This document shows, in pieces, positions 43,792 to 52,825 of a stretch of 64,000 bases of DNA. Every line of letters starts with the position of its first letter. The stretch's first letter is position 1. Below the pieces are notes generated by a model. That model was not told the origin of the DNA, made no database searches, and was given only the letters and a program-made list of their open reading frames with translations. The stretch comes from CANLBN01 sp965230205 (lineage in GTDB: Bacteria > Pseudomonadota > Gammaproteobacteria > Pseudomonadales > Cellvibrionaceae): contig OZ245996.1 of assembly GCA_965230205.1 (NCBI GenBank), forward strand, positions 868,001-932,000, written 5' to 3'. A program made the translations under genes and the position numbers.

Positions 43792-45759
43792 CTAAGCGAT
43801 GATTGGATCTTCCTGAGGCCGGCCAAGCCAATAGCCTTGCCCTCCCTGAATGCCCAAACTGATCAATTGTTGCCATTGCTCTTCAGTTTCAACACCCTCA
43901 GCGAGGACCATTATTTCACACCCTTGAGCGATGGTTACCAACGAGCGCACAAAAAATTGCGCATCGACATCATCAACAATCGTTTGGATAAAGCAACGAT
44001 CAATTTTTAAATAGTCTAAGGGCAGGCTTTGCATATAGGCAAACTCCGCAGTACCACGACCAAAATGATGCAGTGATAATTTGGCATTAAAACGCTTAAC
44101 AACTGCTGCAAATTCACGCACAGCATGTTCGGCGAAAGACAAACTATTAGCAGCCAACTCGAAGACTAGCCGCGAAGCTAACCTAGGATTCGACTCTAAC
44201 TGTTGCTCAACAGCTTTAATAAAGCCCTCATCCTCTAGAGAGGCCGTAGAAATATTGACACAAAGCTGCCCCTGAAATATGTTCTCTTGAGAAAAAATAG
44301 TTTCAATGACTTGCCGGTCAAAAGCTGGCATTAACTGTAAGCGCATTGCCATCGGCATAAACAAACTTGCAGCATAATCGCTATCTTTAAGGGTTAAATG
44401 GGTCAGCACTTCATTAAATAATAAGCGCTTTTCCTCATGAACCAGCTGCCACACAGGCTGATAGCGAAAACTAAAAGCTCGCTGTTCAAGTGCGCCACCA
44501 ATTAACTCCGACCACTCACCAGCAGTCATCACTGACTTTTCAGTGACTTGTGCTAGCGACTGCCAATGGCACCCTCCTTGCTGCTCATTACGCGCTTGGT
44601 TGAGAGACGCATCAGCAACCGACAATAAGTGCAGTTTTTGCTCCTGAACCTGCTGGTTTAAATCTGCCGCATAAACAACACCAATATAGATGGACTGAAT
44701 ATTCTCCCCACTCCACTCGATACTTTGTAGATCGCTATACAGCTGCTCCATCAATTGCCGGCTCTCATCAGAAGTAATTGCTGGAATAAAAACGGCGAAA
44801 TCAGCTCCGCTATGTCTTGAACATAATGAGCCAGGATAGCTTTTTAATACTCCCATCAGGCAATCTGCAATGACTTTTAAGTAGTCATCACCCTCTTCAC
44901 GGCCATTGCTGCGGTTGATAAGCTGCAAGTCACCCACTTGCATCAGCATCAAAGCACCCGCATCAGAGGTTCTTTCTGAAGTCATATAAGCCTGTAAACG
45001 CTCATCAAAATCGCGGCGATTAGAAAGCCCTGTGACCTCATCAGTACGCAGCTGCTGATGCAGACGGTCATTTAACTCCACCTGATGGCCAAACATTGTC
45101 TTTAATTTAACCACCATACGATTCATTGCCAGCGCAACGCTGCGCAATTCTGGTATCGTTGGTAATGGGTCTTGTTCCTGAAACTCTCGACGACAAATGG
45201 CTTCTGCTTGACTCTCCACTTTCTTCAATGGACGCAGAATAAGCTGCAGCCCCAAACCTAACAGGCCATAACACAGGACGATAGTGAATAAAAATAGCCA
45301 AAGCTGTTCTTTAAATGAGCGCCATAAATCTCGATAAGCAAAACCTGGATGACTGATAACAGTCACCTCCCCTAACTGAAACCAGCCTGAAGATACACCT
45401 GAAGAACCGGAAGGCTCAGGCAAAGGTAATAAACGAGTAAACCAAGTTGGCACTCGCTCAACCAATATAGGTTGTTCTCGACGTACAATATCAGCGCCAT
45501 CCAGATCACTGTAAACGATACTGCGGTAATAACCACGATCAAAAATCACGTCAATCATGGAAGAAACCTGCACAACATCTTTTGCTAATGCCGCCTGGCT
45601 GATACTAAAACCCAGAGATGTCGCCGTATCTTGTGCATGAACTTCCAGCTGTTGATAGATATTTTGCCGAGCGTTATAAACAGTGACTATCATATTCGCA
45701 ATCAATAAGCAGGCGAGCAGGAGTGAAATAGCCAGAATTAAACGACGCTGTAGTGTCAT
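43792..45759 (-). CDS. LapD-type membrane c-di-GMP receptor with degenerate GGDEF and EAL domains
   Basis: Protein of 655 residues. An N-terminal helix, a periplasmic LapD/MoxY-like domain (about 25-150), a second helix (LWLFLFTIVLCYGLLGLGLQLIL), HAMP, a GGDEF-like domain (SGADF replaces GGDEF) and an EAL-like domain (NEVLTHL replaces E-A-L). Both catalytic motifs are broken, so it should bind rather than make or cleave c-di-GMP. LapD normally controls the periplasmic protease LapG and adhesin release. No lapG is in the window, which is odd because the two genes are usually adjacent. Confidence 0.85.
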   Translation of the reverse strand: MTLQRRLILAISLLLACLLIANMIVTVYNARQNIYQQLEVHAQDTATSLGFSISQAALAKDVVQVSSMIDVIFDRGYYRSIVYSDLDGADIVRREQPILVERVPTWFTRLLPLPEPSGSSGVSSGWFQLGEVTVISHPGFAYRDLWRSFKEQLWLFLFTIVLCYGLLGLGLQLILRPLKKVESQAEAICRREFQEQDPLPTIPELRSVALAMNRMVVKLKTMFGHQVELNDRLHQQLRTDEVTGLSNRRDFDERLQAYMTSERTSDAGALMLMQVGDLQLINRSNGREEGDDYLKVIADCLMGVLKSYPGSLCSRHSGADFAVFIPAITSDESRQLMEQLYSDLQSIEWSGENIQSIYIGVVYAADLNQQVQEQKLHLLSVADASLNQARNEQQGGCHWQSLAQVTEKSVMTAGEWSELIGGALEQRAFSFRYQPVWQLVHEEKRLLFNEVLTHLTLKDSDYAASLFMPMAMRLQLMPAFDRQVIETIFSQENIFQGQLCVNISTASLEDEGFIKAVEQQLESNPRLASRLVFELAANSLSFAEHAVREFAAVVKRFNAKLSLHHFGRGTAEFAYMQSLPLDYLKIDRCFIQTIVDDVDAQFFVRSLVTIAQGCEIMVLAEGVETEEQWQQLISLGIQGGQGYWLGRPQEDPIIA

Positions 45760-46073
45760 ATCGCCCTACATTTGGAAAAAAGTATCATTCTTGGCACCTT
45801 GCTGTTCATACTCATTGAATAACCACTGCTAGCGATCATTTTTTCATCTATCCAGATAGAATAACCTTTGCTTATACTAATAACTTATGTGGCTCATACA
45901 CTTAACTATAGCAAAGACTAGAAAACCTCCACTTGTATAGGACACAGATCACGATTCAGCAAGCTGATCTATACTGTCATCAAAGAATAACTGCAGATCA
46001 GCAGAATTATGTTTAGAATAGTGCCTTTCAACCGATATGTACTATTTCGGCGGTATGATGCAGGAGCACAATA

Positions 46074-47474
46074 ATGAACCTTAAAAAAGCCCTGATTGTT
46101 GATGATTCCAGGCTTGCTCAATTTGTTCTAAAAAAAATGCTGGTTGAGCAGGATATGGAAGTTGATACATCTGAATCCGCTGAAGAGGCTTTTGGCTACC
46201 TATCCAAACATAAGCCTGATGTGATATTTCTTGATCATACGATGCCTGGCATGAATGGCCTTGAGGCACTCAAGGTCATTAAAGACAACCCGGACACAGC
46301 CCCCATTCCTGTGATGATGTACACCTCTCAGGAAGACAGTACTTACATGAGTCAGGCCAGAGAGCTAGGTGCCGTTGAAGTATTACCTAAACAATTAAAA
46401 CCCTCTGAGCTGCAGCATGTTCTTACTCAACTCAGACTTAGCGATAACATTAAAGAAGATATCACTGTTGCCGCGAATGAACCGATAGTTGATACTCACG
46501 ATTCTACTGATATTGAGGCAACAGCTGACGACTTGCCTGCCGGAACATTAAGCCAGAACAAAGGCGAGCTTGAAAAACTAGTACGCGATGCCGAAGTTGC
46601 TCTTAATCACGAAGCAGTTCAACAACGACTACAACATAAAATTGAACAACAAAAAGATGTATTTGAACAGGAAATCAGTGCACTTCACGAAAAAATGGAT
46701 GCGCTTATTCCTGCTGCAGAAAATAGCAGCAATCGCCAAAGCTTTTGGAATAATGTATTTTGGGCGGCTATATACTGTATAACCGTGGTTGTTTTTGCAG
46801 CAGTTTATTTCCAGCAAAAAAATGATATCCAACAATTATCAGTTGCTCAACAAGGCCCGGCTCCTGACATATCACGACAAACATCATCGAATAGAAATTT
46901 TAATGAAGCAGCGCAACCTTCAACAAATAGCCTTGCCACAAACAACAACGCCTCTTCACAATCACAAGGCTTACAGACACAAACTGACAGTGCTCAGCAA
47001 GCTTTAAAGTCATTAGAAGATTCTGTTAATAGCAGTAATCAAATACCGTTTGGAGAGTTATTATTAGGTGAAACTGTTCAAGCAAGCTTGAACGAGCTAA
47101 TACCAAAGCTGCAAAGCATTAACTTTTCTGGGCGAGTTAATGTTCAAGCCCACGATGGTACTTTTTGTGTAAACACCAATAACAGTGGGCAATTTGAACT
47201 GGCTGCTGATGACTCTCCCGTTTCTCAGTGCCAAATTACAGAGTCCAGCTCCAGACTTGCCGATATTGCCAGTATAGGTTTATTACAATTAGTAACAGCC
47301 AGCAACCAATCACCTGATAGCAATTTCATTATCACCATTAATCCACTAGGTATTAATTCGCCACTGGAAAATTATCCCGAAATTACAGATAAAACAACGG
47401 CAGGGGAATGGAACGCTGTCGCCCTAAAGAATCGACGAGTTGAAACTAAACTGATTAATTCAACAAGCCCTTAA
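46074..47474 (+). CDS. membrane-tethered response regulator with extracytoplasmic C-terminal domain
   Basis: Protein of 466 residues. The receiver domain (1-120) has intact DD (10-11), phospho-acceptor Asp54, Thr and the switch Lys in VLPKQLKP. A polar linker and a coiled-coil-like segment (about 165-215) follow, then a single transmembrane helix (about 223-246, FWAAIYCITVVVFAAVYF). A Gln/Ser/Asn-rich region leads to a folded domain (about 325-460) with two cysteines (GTFCVN and VSQCQI) that could pair outside the cytoplasm. It has AGGAG 7 bases before the ATG. No histidine kinase is adjacent. The output is unknown; the architecture is unusual. Confidence 0.8.
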   Translation: MNLKKALIVDDSRLAQFVLKKMLVEQDMEVDTSESAEEAFGYLSKHKPDVIFLDHTMPGMNGLEALKVIKDNPDTAPIPVMMYTSQEDSTYMSQARELGAVEVLPKQLKPSELQHVLTQLRLSDNIKEDITVAANEPIVDTHDSTDIEATADDLPAGTLSQNKGELEKLVRDAEVALNHEAVQQRLQHKIEQQKDVFEQEISALHEKMDALIPAAENSSNRQSFWNNVFWAAIYCITVVVFAAVYFQQKNDIQQLSVAQQGPAPDISRQTSSNRNFNEAAQPSTNSLATNNNASSQSQGLQTQTDSAQQALKSLEDSVNSSNQIPFGELLLGETVQASLNELIPKLQSINFSGRVNVQAHDGTFCVNTNNSGQFELAADDSPVSQCQITESSSRLADIASIGLLQLVTASNQSPDSNFIITINPLGINSPLENYPEITDKTTAGEWNAVALKNRRVETKLINSTSP

Positions 47475-47487
47475 TCTATTTAAGGGC
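47467..47487. terminator. short hairpin at the 3' end of the tethered response regulator
   Basis: GCCCTTAA-N5-TTAAGGGC spans the stop codon and lies between convergent genes. There is no U-run, so termination by this hairpin alone is doubtful. Confidence 0.4.
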
Positions 47488-47502
47488 AACTGTCTTATAG
47501 AG

Positions 47503-48240
47503 TCATTCGCAGACAGAGAGCCACAACTGATCTAGCTCATACAATTCCTGTGCATCTAACGTATTTAAATAATTCCAATATTCGCCACTTTCTACAAAAT
47601 AATTTAACTTTCGCTCTCGATTTTTTGCCTGTAGTACTTTCTTAGAATCATATGATTTTTCGAAAGACTCTTGCAGGGACAATATTGATTTAAAACTATT
47701 TTCAAATAAACTCTCAAATGAAAGCTTAGGGAAAACCAAACGAGACTCAGAAAGGGATGTTAGGTTAACGCAACAACACCCGTGTTCGGCGGCATGCACT
47801 TGCAGGCGCATTGATTTCGCCTCTAAATTTTGAAGAGTTACATCGTCCCTCAAAGGGTCCGCAGCGCCTTGTCCATAAAAATGGGTTTTACTATCTTTAG
47901 GATAAACCATATCACAACCGATAAAGGCCATTACATCAGGTTTTAATGCATGTAAAACCCAATAAGCGGTTGTCATTGCCATCGTTGCGCCGATATAAAC
48001 AACCCCTCCAAAAACATTTTGTGCAGGAATATACTCATCATAGGTAATCCTTTTTTTAGATGAAGGAAAAGCAATGGGACGACGTTCTTCAGGAAAGTCT
48101 CCAGCATGAACACAATAGTCCCAATCATCACGAATATTCCATGCATTATTAATCGCAACAATTGATGTAAAATTTGATCGCGACCATTGTCTGGATCTTA
48201 AGGCATCAGTAGAACTACCGATTATTAAAACAACATTCAT
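47503..48240 (-). CDS. uncharacterised protein with Rossmann-like N-terminal part
   Basis: I do not recognise this 245-residue protein with certainty. The N-terminal 150 residues have alternating hydrophobic strands (MNVVLIIGSSTDALRSRQW, SIVAINNAW, DYCVHAGD, DVMAFIGCDMVY) that recall the DUF115/MptE-like and motility-accessory-factor fold. The C-terminal 90 residues are acidic and helical. No signal or membrane segment is present. It lies 80 bp downstream of murU on the same strand, so a link with sugar-phosphate or cell-wall metabolism is possible but unproven. Confidence 0.6.
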   Translation of the reverse strand: MNVVLIIGSSTDALRSRQWSRSNFTSIVAINNAWNIRDDWDYCVHAGDFPEERRPIAFPSSKKRITYDEYIPAQNVFGGVVYIGATMAMTTAYWVLHALKPDVMAFIGCDMVYPKDSKTHFYGQGAADPLRDDVTLQNLEAKSMRLQVHAAEHGCCCVNLTSLSESRLVFPKLSFESLFENSFKSILSLQESFEKSYDSKKVLQAKNRERKLNYFVESGEYWNYLNTLDAQELYELDQLWLSVCE

Positions 48241-48320
48241 TAAAAAACCACCTAATGGCTCTTATTTGAGATAAAACCAATAAAATGTAATTTATATACG
48301 ACATCACAACCTTTAAAAAT

Positions 48321-49025
48321 TTAGGGGCTTTTTAGTCGTTCATTCAATTGTTTTAACCTTTCCACCGTTCCAATATCCCACCACTGTCCTCGGTAAATCT
48401 CTGCTGTCATTTTCTTCTGGGATATCAAATAATGAAACACTTCACCTAAAGGAAAATGAGAGCGGCATTGAGGGTAGGCTGTGACTAATTTTGGGTCTAA
48501 AAAGCTAATACCGCTAAAAGTGTATGAGGGATTCTCTTTTTCAATTAAAAGGTGACTGTCAGAATGAACTGAAAAGTCTCCCTCCAGATTGTGAGTGGGA
48601 TTTTCAACCAATACCAAGTGCCCCAAGATATTATTCTCTAGCTTTTTGGATAATAATTTTTTAACGGCAAAGTCGGTCCATACATCCCCATTCATTAATA
48701 AAAATGGTTGATCACCCAGTAAGGGTAAAGCATGCAATATAGCACCAGCAGTTTCTAAAGGTTCAGGTTCTACAGAATAACGAAGAGAAAGTTGTGCCTG
48801 CTCATTGTCACAATAAAAAGTATCACCAAGGTAACGCTGAATTTGCTCACCAAGATAAGCAATATTGATAATAACTTCATGAACCCCAGCTAATGCCAAG
48901 CTTTCTAAATGATATTCAATAAGTGCTTTATTCCCCACCTTTAATAGAGGTTTAGGCGTATGCTCTGTTAATGGACGCATACGCTCACCGCGACCTGCGG
49001 CGAGAATCATCGCTTTCAAGCACAT
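48321..49025 (-). CDS. murU: N-acetylmuramate-1-phosphate uridylyltransferase
   Basis: Nucleotidyltransferase of 234 residues in the peptidoglycan recycling shortcut that bypasses de novo UDP-MurNAc synthesis. The start AMILAAGRGERMRPLTEHTPKPLLKV is the sugar-nucleotidyltransferase signature, NGDVWTD holds the metal Asp, and WWDIGTVERL is the terminal motif. The gene overlaps the amgK stop by 10 bases. The AmgK-MurU pair explains intrinsic fosfomycin tolerance in Pseudomonas; the same is inferred here. Confidence 0.93.
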   Translation of the reverse strand: MCLKAMILAAGRGERMRPLTEHTPKPLLKVGNKALIEYHLESLALAGVHEVIINIAYLGEQIQRYLGDTFYCDNEQAQLSLRYSVEPEPLETAGAILHALPLLGDQPFLLMNGDVWTDFAVKKLLSKKLENNILGHLVLVENPTHNLEGDFSVHSDSHLLIEKENPSYTFSGISFLDPKLVTAYPQCRSHFPLGEVFHYLISQKKMTAEIYRGQWWDIGTVERLKQLNERLKSP

Positions 49026-50092
49026 GCCCCAGCTTTTTGCTCTGCAGTTAGTTCAAGGTCTTGATACCAATCCTGCTGTTTGATGAGAGGCAACAAACGC
49101 TGCTGGCACCATTCGGCAAAAGCAACGGTTTCAGGGTACTGACTCGCAACAGATACAGTATAAGACCATACTTGAGGTAAATCATTCAGGTAACAGATTT
49201 TTCCATCTCGCAAAAATAGACGAGAGAAAATACCCAGCACTTTAATGTGACGTTGAAGCCCCATCGTATCAAACCAACACTGCCACTGAGACTCAGTAAC
49301 AGAATCGGGCATACTACCCAGCTCAATCATTAAATTACCGTAAGTCACTAACCAGCGTTTAATCTGCTCAGGTGACCAACTGATATAGCAATCTCTTAAT
49401 AAAGAAACCACATCGTAAGTAATTGGGCCCCAAACAGCATCCTGAAAATCGATTACGCCTGGAGCTTCCCCTTCACGATAAATTAAATTACGTGAGTGGT
49501 AATCTCTATGCACCAATACTTGTGGCTGCTCTAATGCCTTCGCAACCAAAAAATCAAACGTCTCTTTAAACAACTGGTCGTCTTCTTCTGTTACCCGATA
49601 ACCCAATAGCTGATCGACAAACCAGTCCTTAAAAAAGCTCATTTCTTCATGCAATAAAGAAGAATCATAATCAGGTAGATTAACTGCTGACCGAGGGATT
49701 TGCTGCAAGCGCGACAAAACCATTAATGCCTCGCTATACAGCATATCGACACTATCATCATTCAATACATCGAGAAATGACTGTCCGCCAAAATCCTCAA
49801 TCAGTAAAAAATTCTTATTCTCTTCGCAGGCAATTATTTGCGGTGTAGGCACACCCCGATCACGCAGCACTTCTGAGATCTTTGCAAAATAACAAGCGGA
49901 CTCACTATTGCCTTTGGTTTTTGGTGCATACACAGCTAATAGCGATGGTTGAGTATTAATACGAAAATATTGTCGAAATCCCGCATCCCCCTGCAATGGC
50001 GCTAACTCTATAGGCGAAGAATGTACAATATGTGAACACTGCTGTAATTGTGACTGAATCCATTGCCGTAATTCATTTTCCATAGGAGGCAT
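49016..50092 (-). CDS. amgK: anomeric MurNAc/GlcNAc kinase
   Basis: Aminoglycoside-phosphotransferase-like kinase of 358 residues that phosphorylates MurNAc at C1 to feed MurU. The catalytic loop is VLVHRDYHSRNLIYR and the metal motif is GVIDFQDAVWGP; the N-terminal lobe has DAGFRQYFRI. It is divergent from lptD with a 170-bp intergenic gap, the same arrangement as in Pseudomonas. Length is normal. Confidence 0.94.
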   Translation of the reverse strand: MPPMENELRQWIQSQLQQCSHIVHSSPIELAPLQGDAGFRQYFRINTQPSLLAVYAPKTKGNSESACYFAKISEVLRDRGVPTPQIIACEENKNFLLIEDFGGQSFLDVLNDDSVDMLYSEALMVLSRLQQIPRSAVNLPDYDSSLLHEEMSFFKDWFVDQLLGYRVTEEDDQLFKETFDFLVAKALEQPQVLVHRDYHSRNLIYREGEAPGVIDFQDAVWGPITYDVVSLLRDCYISWSPEQIKRWLVTYGNLMIELGSMPDSVTESQWQCWFDTMGLQRHIKVLGIFSRLFLRDGKICYLNDLPQVWSYTVSVASQYPETVAFAEWCQQRLLPLIKQQDWYQDLELTAEQKAGACA

Positions 50093-50264
50093 ATCAAAAC
50101 CTATTTTATTATTCGAATGTTGATCGGGTTAAAAATTAATTTATTGAAACCACCACAGGATGACAAACCCCACCACATTTGTCACGTTTTCCAGTAGAAT
50201 TGCCTGTCTTTTATCCGTGAATTGCGGCTGATACCACACTCTCAAGCAAACGACTGACTTTACT

Positions 50265-52808
50265 ATGCCTAACCTCAGGGTCATGATCAAAAAACCTACT
50301 GCAAAAAATACACTATCTCGTTTGCCCATGGCTCGTCTGACAATATTGGCTGCTGCTCTTTCAACTGCAATGTCATTGTCTGCAGAAACACTGTCCGTAG
50401 AAACGTTGCCCGTAGAAACAAGAGGAATACGACAAACCCTAGATTGGGTACCTCTCAGCGCGTTAACAGATGAACAACGGGACGCACTTAGCCCAGGTAG
50501 CTGCGGCGCTTATATATCACCGATTAGAGATGATCCTGAGGCGAGTCTTACTCCCAATTCAGCCCCTATACGAGCGGAAGCAGATCAATCCAGCCTTTAT
50601 CAAACCTCTTCAAGAAATGACGGCAACCCAGAAGATAAGCAGGTAGTGTTAATTGGTGATGTAGTAATAACCCAAGGCTATCGGCAAATTAAGACAAATA
50701 GGGCCCAGCTAGATCAAGGCGCCAGCACATTAGTCATGGAGGGCGAACTAGAATTACGGGAGCCAGGACTGCTTGTGCTAGGGGATAATGCAACAGTCAA
50801 CCAACAACAGAGCACACTCGAAGTTAATAATGCGAATTATGTTCTCCATCAACAATCTATTCGCGGGACAGCTCAAAAGATCGAAAAAACATCAACCAAT
50901 CAACTCAACTTAGATAAAGCCAGCTTTACCCAATGCGAGCCAGGAAATAATGTTTGGTTACTCAAAGGTAGCCAAATTATCCTGGATAGAGATTCTCGTC
51001 AGGGCCACGCCAAGCATGTGAGACTTATTGTCAAAGGTATTCCTGTATTTTATTTCCCTTATTTGCGCTTTCCTTTAGGCGATGAAAGATTATCAGGTTT
51101 TCTGGCTCCAACCTTTGTCCAAAAGGATGAAAGCTTTAACGTTTCCATTCCTTATTATTTCAACCTGGCGCCCAATTACGACCTGATATTTACCCCTCAC
51201 TTTCTTCAATCTCACGGCACCTTATACGAAGGCAATTTTCGCCATTTGAGCCGTCGCTTTTTTACTCAAATAAACTTGGCGCATTTAAGCGATGATAGAG
51301 GGAAAATTGACGATGATGACCAATCATTAATTGATAATGGCACAGTGACTGAAGAAGACGTTGTTCCCTTTAAAGATGAGGACCGCTGGGCCGTCAATAT
51401 TGATCAAGTAGGTGGTCAAGGCCAACCTTGGTCTACTCGCATCGATTACACGAAAGCCAGTGATATCGATTATTACAGGGACTTCGACACCAAAACAATT
51501 GAACCACAGGACGATGATTTCCTTAATCAGAAATTTCTTACAGGCTATAGATGGGACAACTGGCAACTCGATGTAAATGCTATACGTTATCAGCTACTCT
51601 CCGAAACGATAACAGAACCTTATAGACAGCTGCCAGAAGTATCCTTCGATGGGAATTATAGCTTTGGCCAACTTGAACAGAGTAATTGGTCGGTAGACTT
51701 AGAACACGAACTCATTCGCTTTGACCATAGCGATGCAGACGATCCAAACCCCATATTGACAGGTGATCGTTTGCGCACCAATTATCGTTTGGGATGGGAC
51801 TTTGAGCCCGAATGGGGCTTTTTCAGACCAGCAATACAAGCCAAACACCTTCAATATTGGCTAGAAGACAATAATTTTGTGAGTGGAGCTGACGAGTCCC
51901 CATCAATTACAGTACCACAAGCGACTATCGATAGCGGACTATTCTTCGAACGAGATGGCAATGGTTATTTACAAACATTTGAACCTCGCCTGTTCTATTT
52001 TTACAGCGATTTCGAAGACCATAGCAAGTTATTTGACTTAACCACAAACAACCAGGATATTGATTTTGACACCTCGGAACTCACCTTTAGCTATAGCCAG
52101 CTATTTAGGGATACTCGATTTTCCGGAGGGGACCGCATTGATGATGCTAACCAGTTAGCCATCGGGCTCACAACCCGCTTTTTTGGCAATGAGTCTGGCC
52201 GAGAATGGTTTAGTGCCAGCGTCGGGCAAATTAAATACTTTGATGACCGCAGAGTGACCCTCAACAATAGTGTACAAGAGGACAGTCGTTCCGCAGTAGC
52301 ATTACAACTAGCCTCCAATCCTGCGGAGCACTGGCGATTAAGCAGTGACTTATTGTACGATGATGATACCGATAAGATAGATCAAGGTAATGTTAAATTA
52401 CGCTATCAGAACGATACTAAGCACTTATTTGAGCTAAATTACCGTTATACCCGAGGCACCAGTGATGCTAACAGGGTTGAACAAGTCGATGCAGCGCTTA
52501 TTGCTCCATTGTTCAATGACCGTTGGCACCTCTTACTTTACAGTGCTTATGACACTTTTCGTGACCGGGAACTCGACACCATTAGTGCAATCGAATATAA
52601 CGGGTGCTGCTATCGGGTTCGCGTAGGGTATCGCGCCGAAATAGATGATGCTCTAGTAGGTACAATACCTGACAGCGACTTGGAATATGATTATGATGCT
52701 TTTCTGGAGTTTCACTTTAAAGGCCTAGGTGGCACCAGTAAGCAATTAGATACCATACTGGACGAAAACATTGATGGTTATGCCGAATGGCAAGCCATCT
52801 ACGATTAA
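50265..52808 (+). CDS. lptD: LPS-assembly protein LptD
   Basis: Outer-membrane LPS translocon barrel. The signal sequence lies in LTILAAALSTAMSLSA. An N-terminal jelly-roll domain (about 125-260: GDVVITQGYRQIKTNRAQLDQ) precedes the 26-strand barrel. The disulfide cysteines match the E. coli pattern: one in PGSCGAY, one in TQCEPGN and the adjacent pair in NGCCYRV. Several start codons are possible (50265, 50283, 50328); 50265 is the longest and none has a strong ribosome site. It leads the lptD-surA-pdxA-rsmA-apaG-apaH cluster. Confidence 0.95.
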   Translation: MPNLRVMIKKPTAKNTLSRLPMARLTILAAALSTAMSLSAETLSVETLPVETRGIRQTLDWVPLSALTDEQRDALSPGSCGAYISPIRDDPEASLTPNSAPIRAEADQSSLYQTSSRNDGNPEDKQVVLIGDVVITQGYRQIKTNRAQLDQGASTLVMEGELELREPGLLVLGDNATVNQQQSTLEVNNANYVLHQQSIRGTAQKIEKTSTNQLNLDKASFTQCEPGNNVWLLKGSQIILDRDSRQGHAKHVRLIVKGIPVFYFPYLRFPLGDERLSGFLAPTFVQKDESFNVSIPYYFNLAPNYDLIFTPHFLQSHGTLYEGNFRHLSRRFFTQINLAHLSDDRGKIDDDDQSLIDNGTVTEEDVVPFKDEDRWAVNIDQVGGQGQPWSTRIDYTKASDIDYYRDFDTKTIEPQDDDFLNQKFLTGYRWDNWQLDVNAIRYQLLSETITEPYRQLPEVSFDGNYSFGQLEQSNWSVDLEHELIRFDHSDADDPNPILTGDRLRTNYRLGWDFEPEWGFFRPAIQAKHLQYWLEDNNFVSGADESPSITVPQATIDSGLFFERDGNGYLQTFEPRLFYFYSDFEDHSKLFDLTTNNQDIDFDTSELTFSYSQLFRDTRFSGGDRIDDANQLAIGLTTRFFGNESGREWFSASVGQIKYFDDRRVTLNNSVQEDSRSAVALQLASNPAEHWRLSSDLLYDDDTDKIDQGNVKLRYQNDTKHLFELNYRYTRGTSDANRVEQVDAALIAPLFNDRWHLLLYSAYDTFRDRELDTISAIEYNGCCYRVRVGYRAEIDDALVGTIPDSDLEYDYDAFLEFHFKGLGGTSKQLDTILDENIDGYAEWQAIYD

Positions 52809-52825
52809 TAAAAAGACTGATTAAT

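Noticed and set aside
45790..45810. TTGGCACC followed by TTGCTG, resembling a sigma-54 promoter
   Set aside because: The distance between GG and GC is far too short for a -24/-12 promoter.
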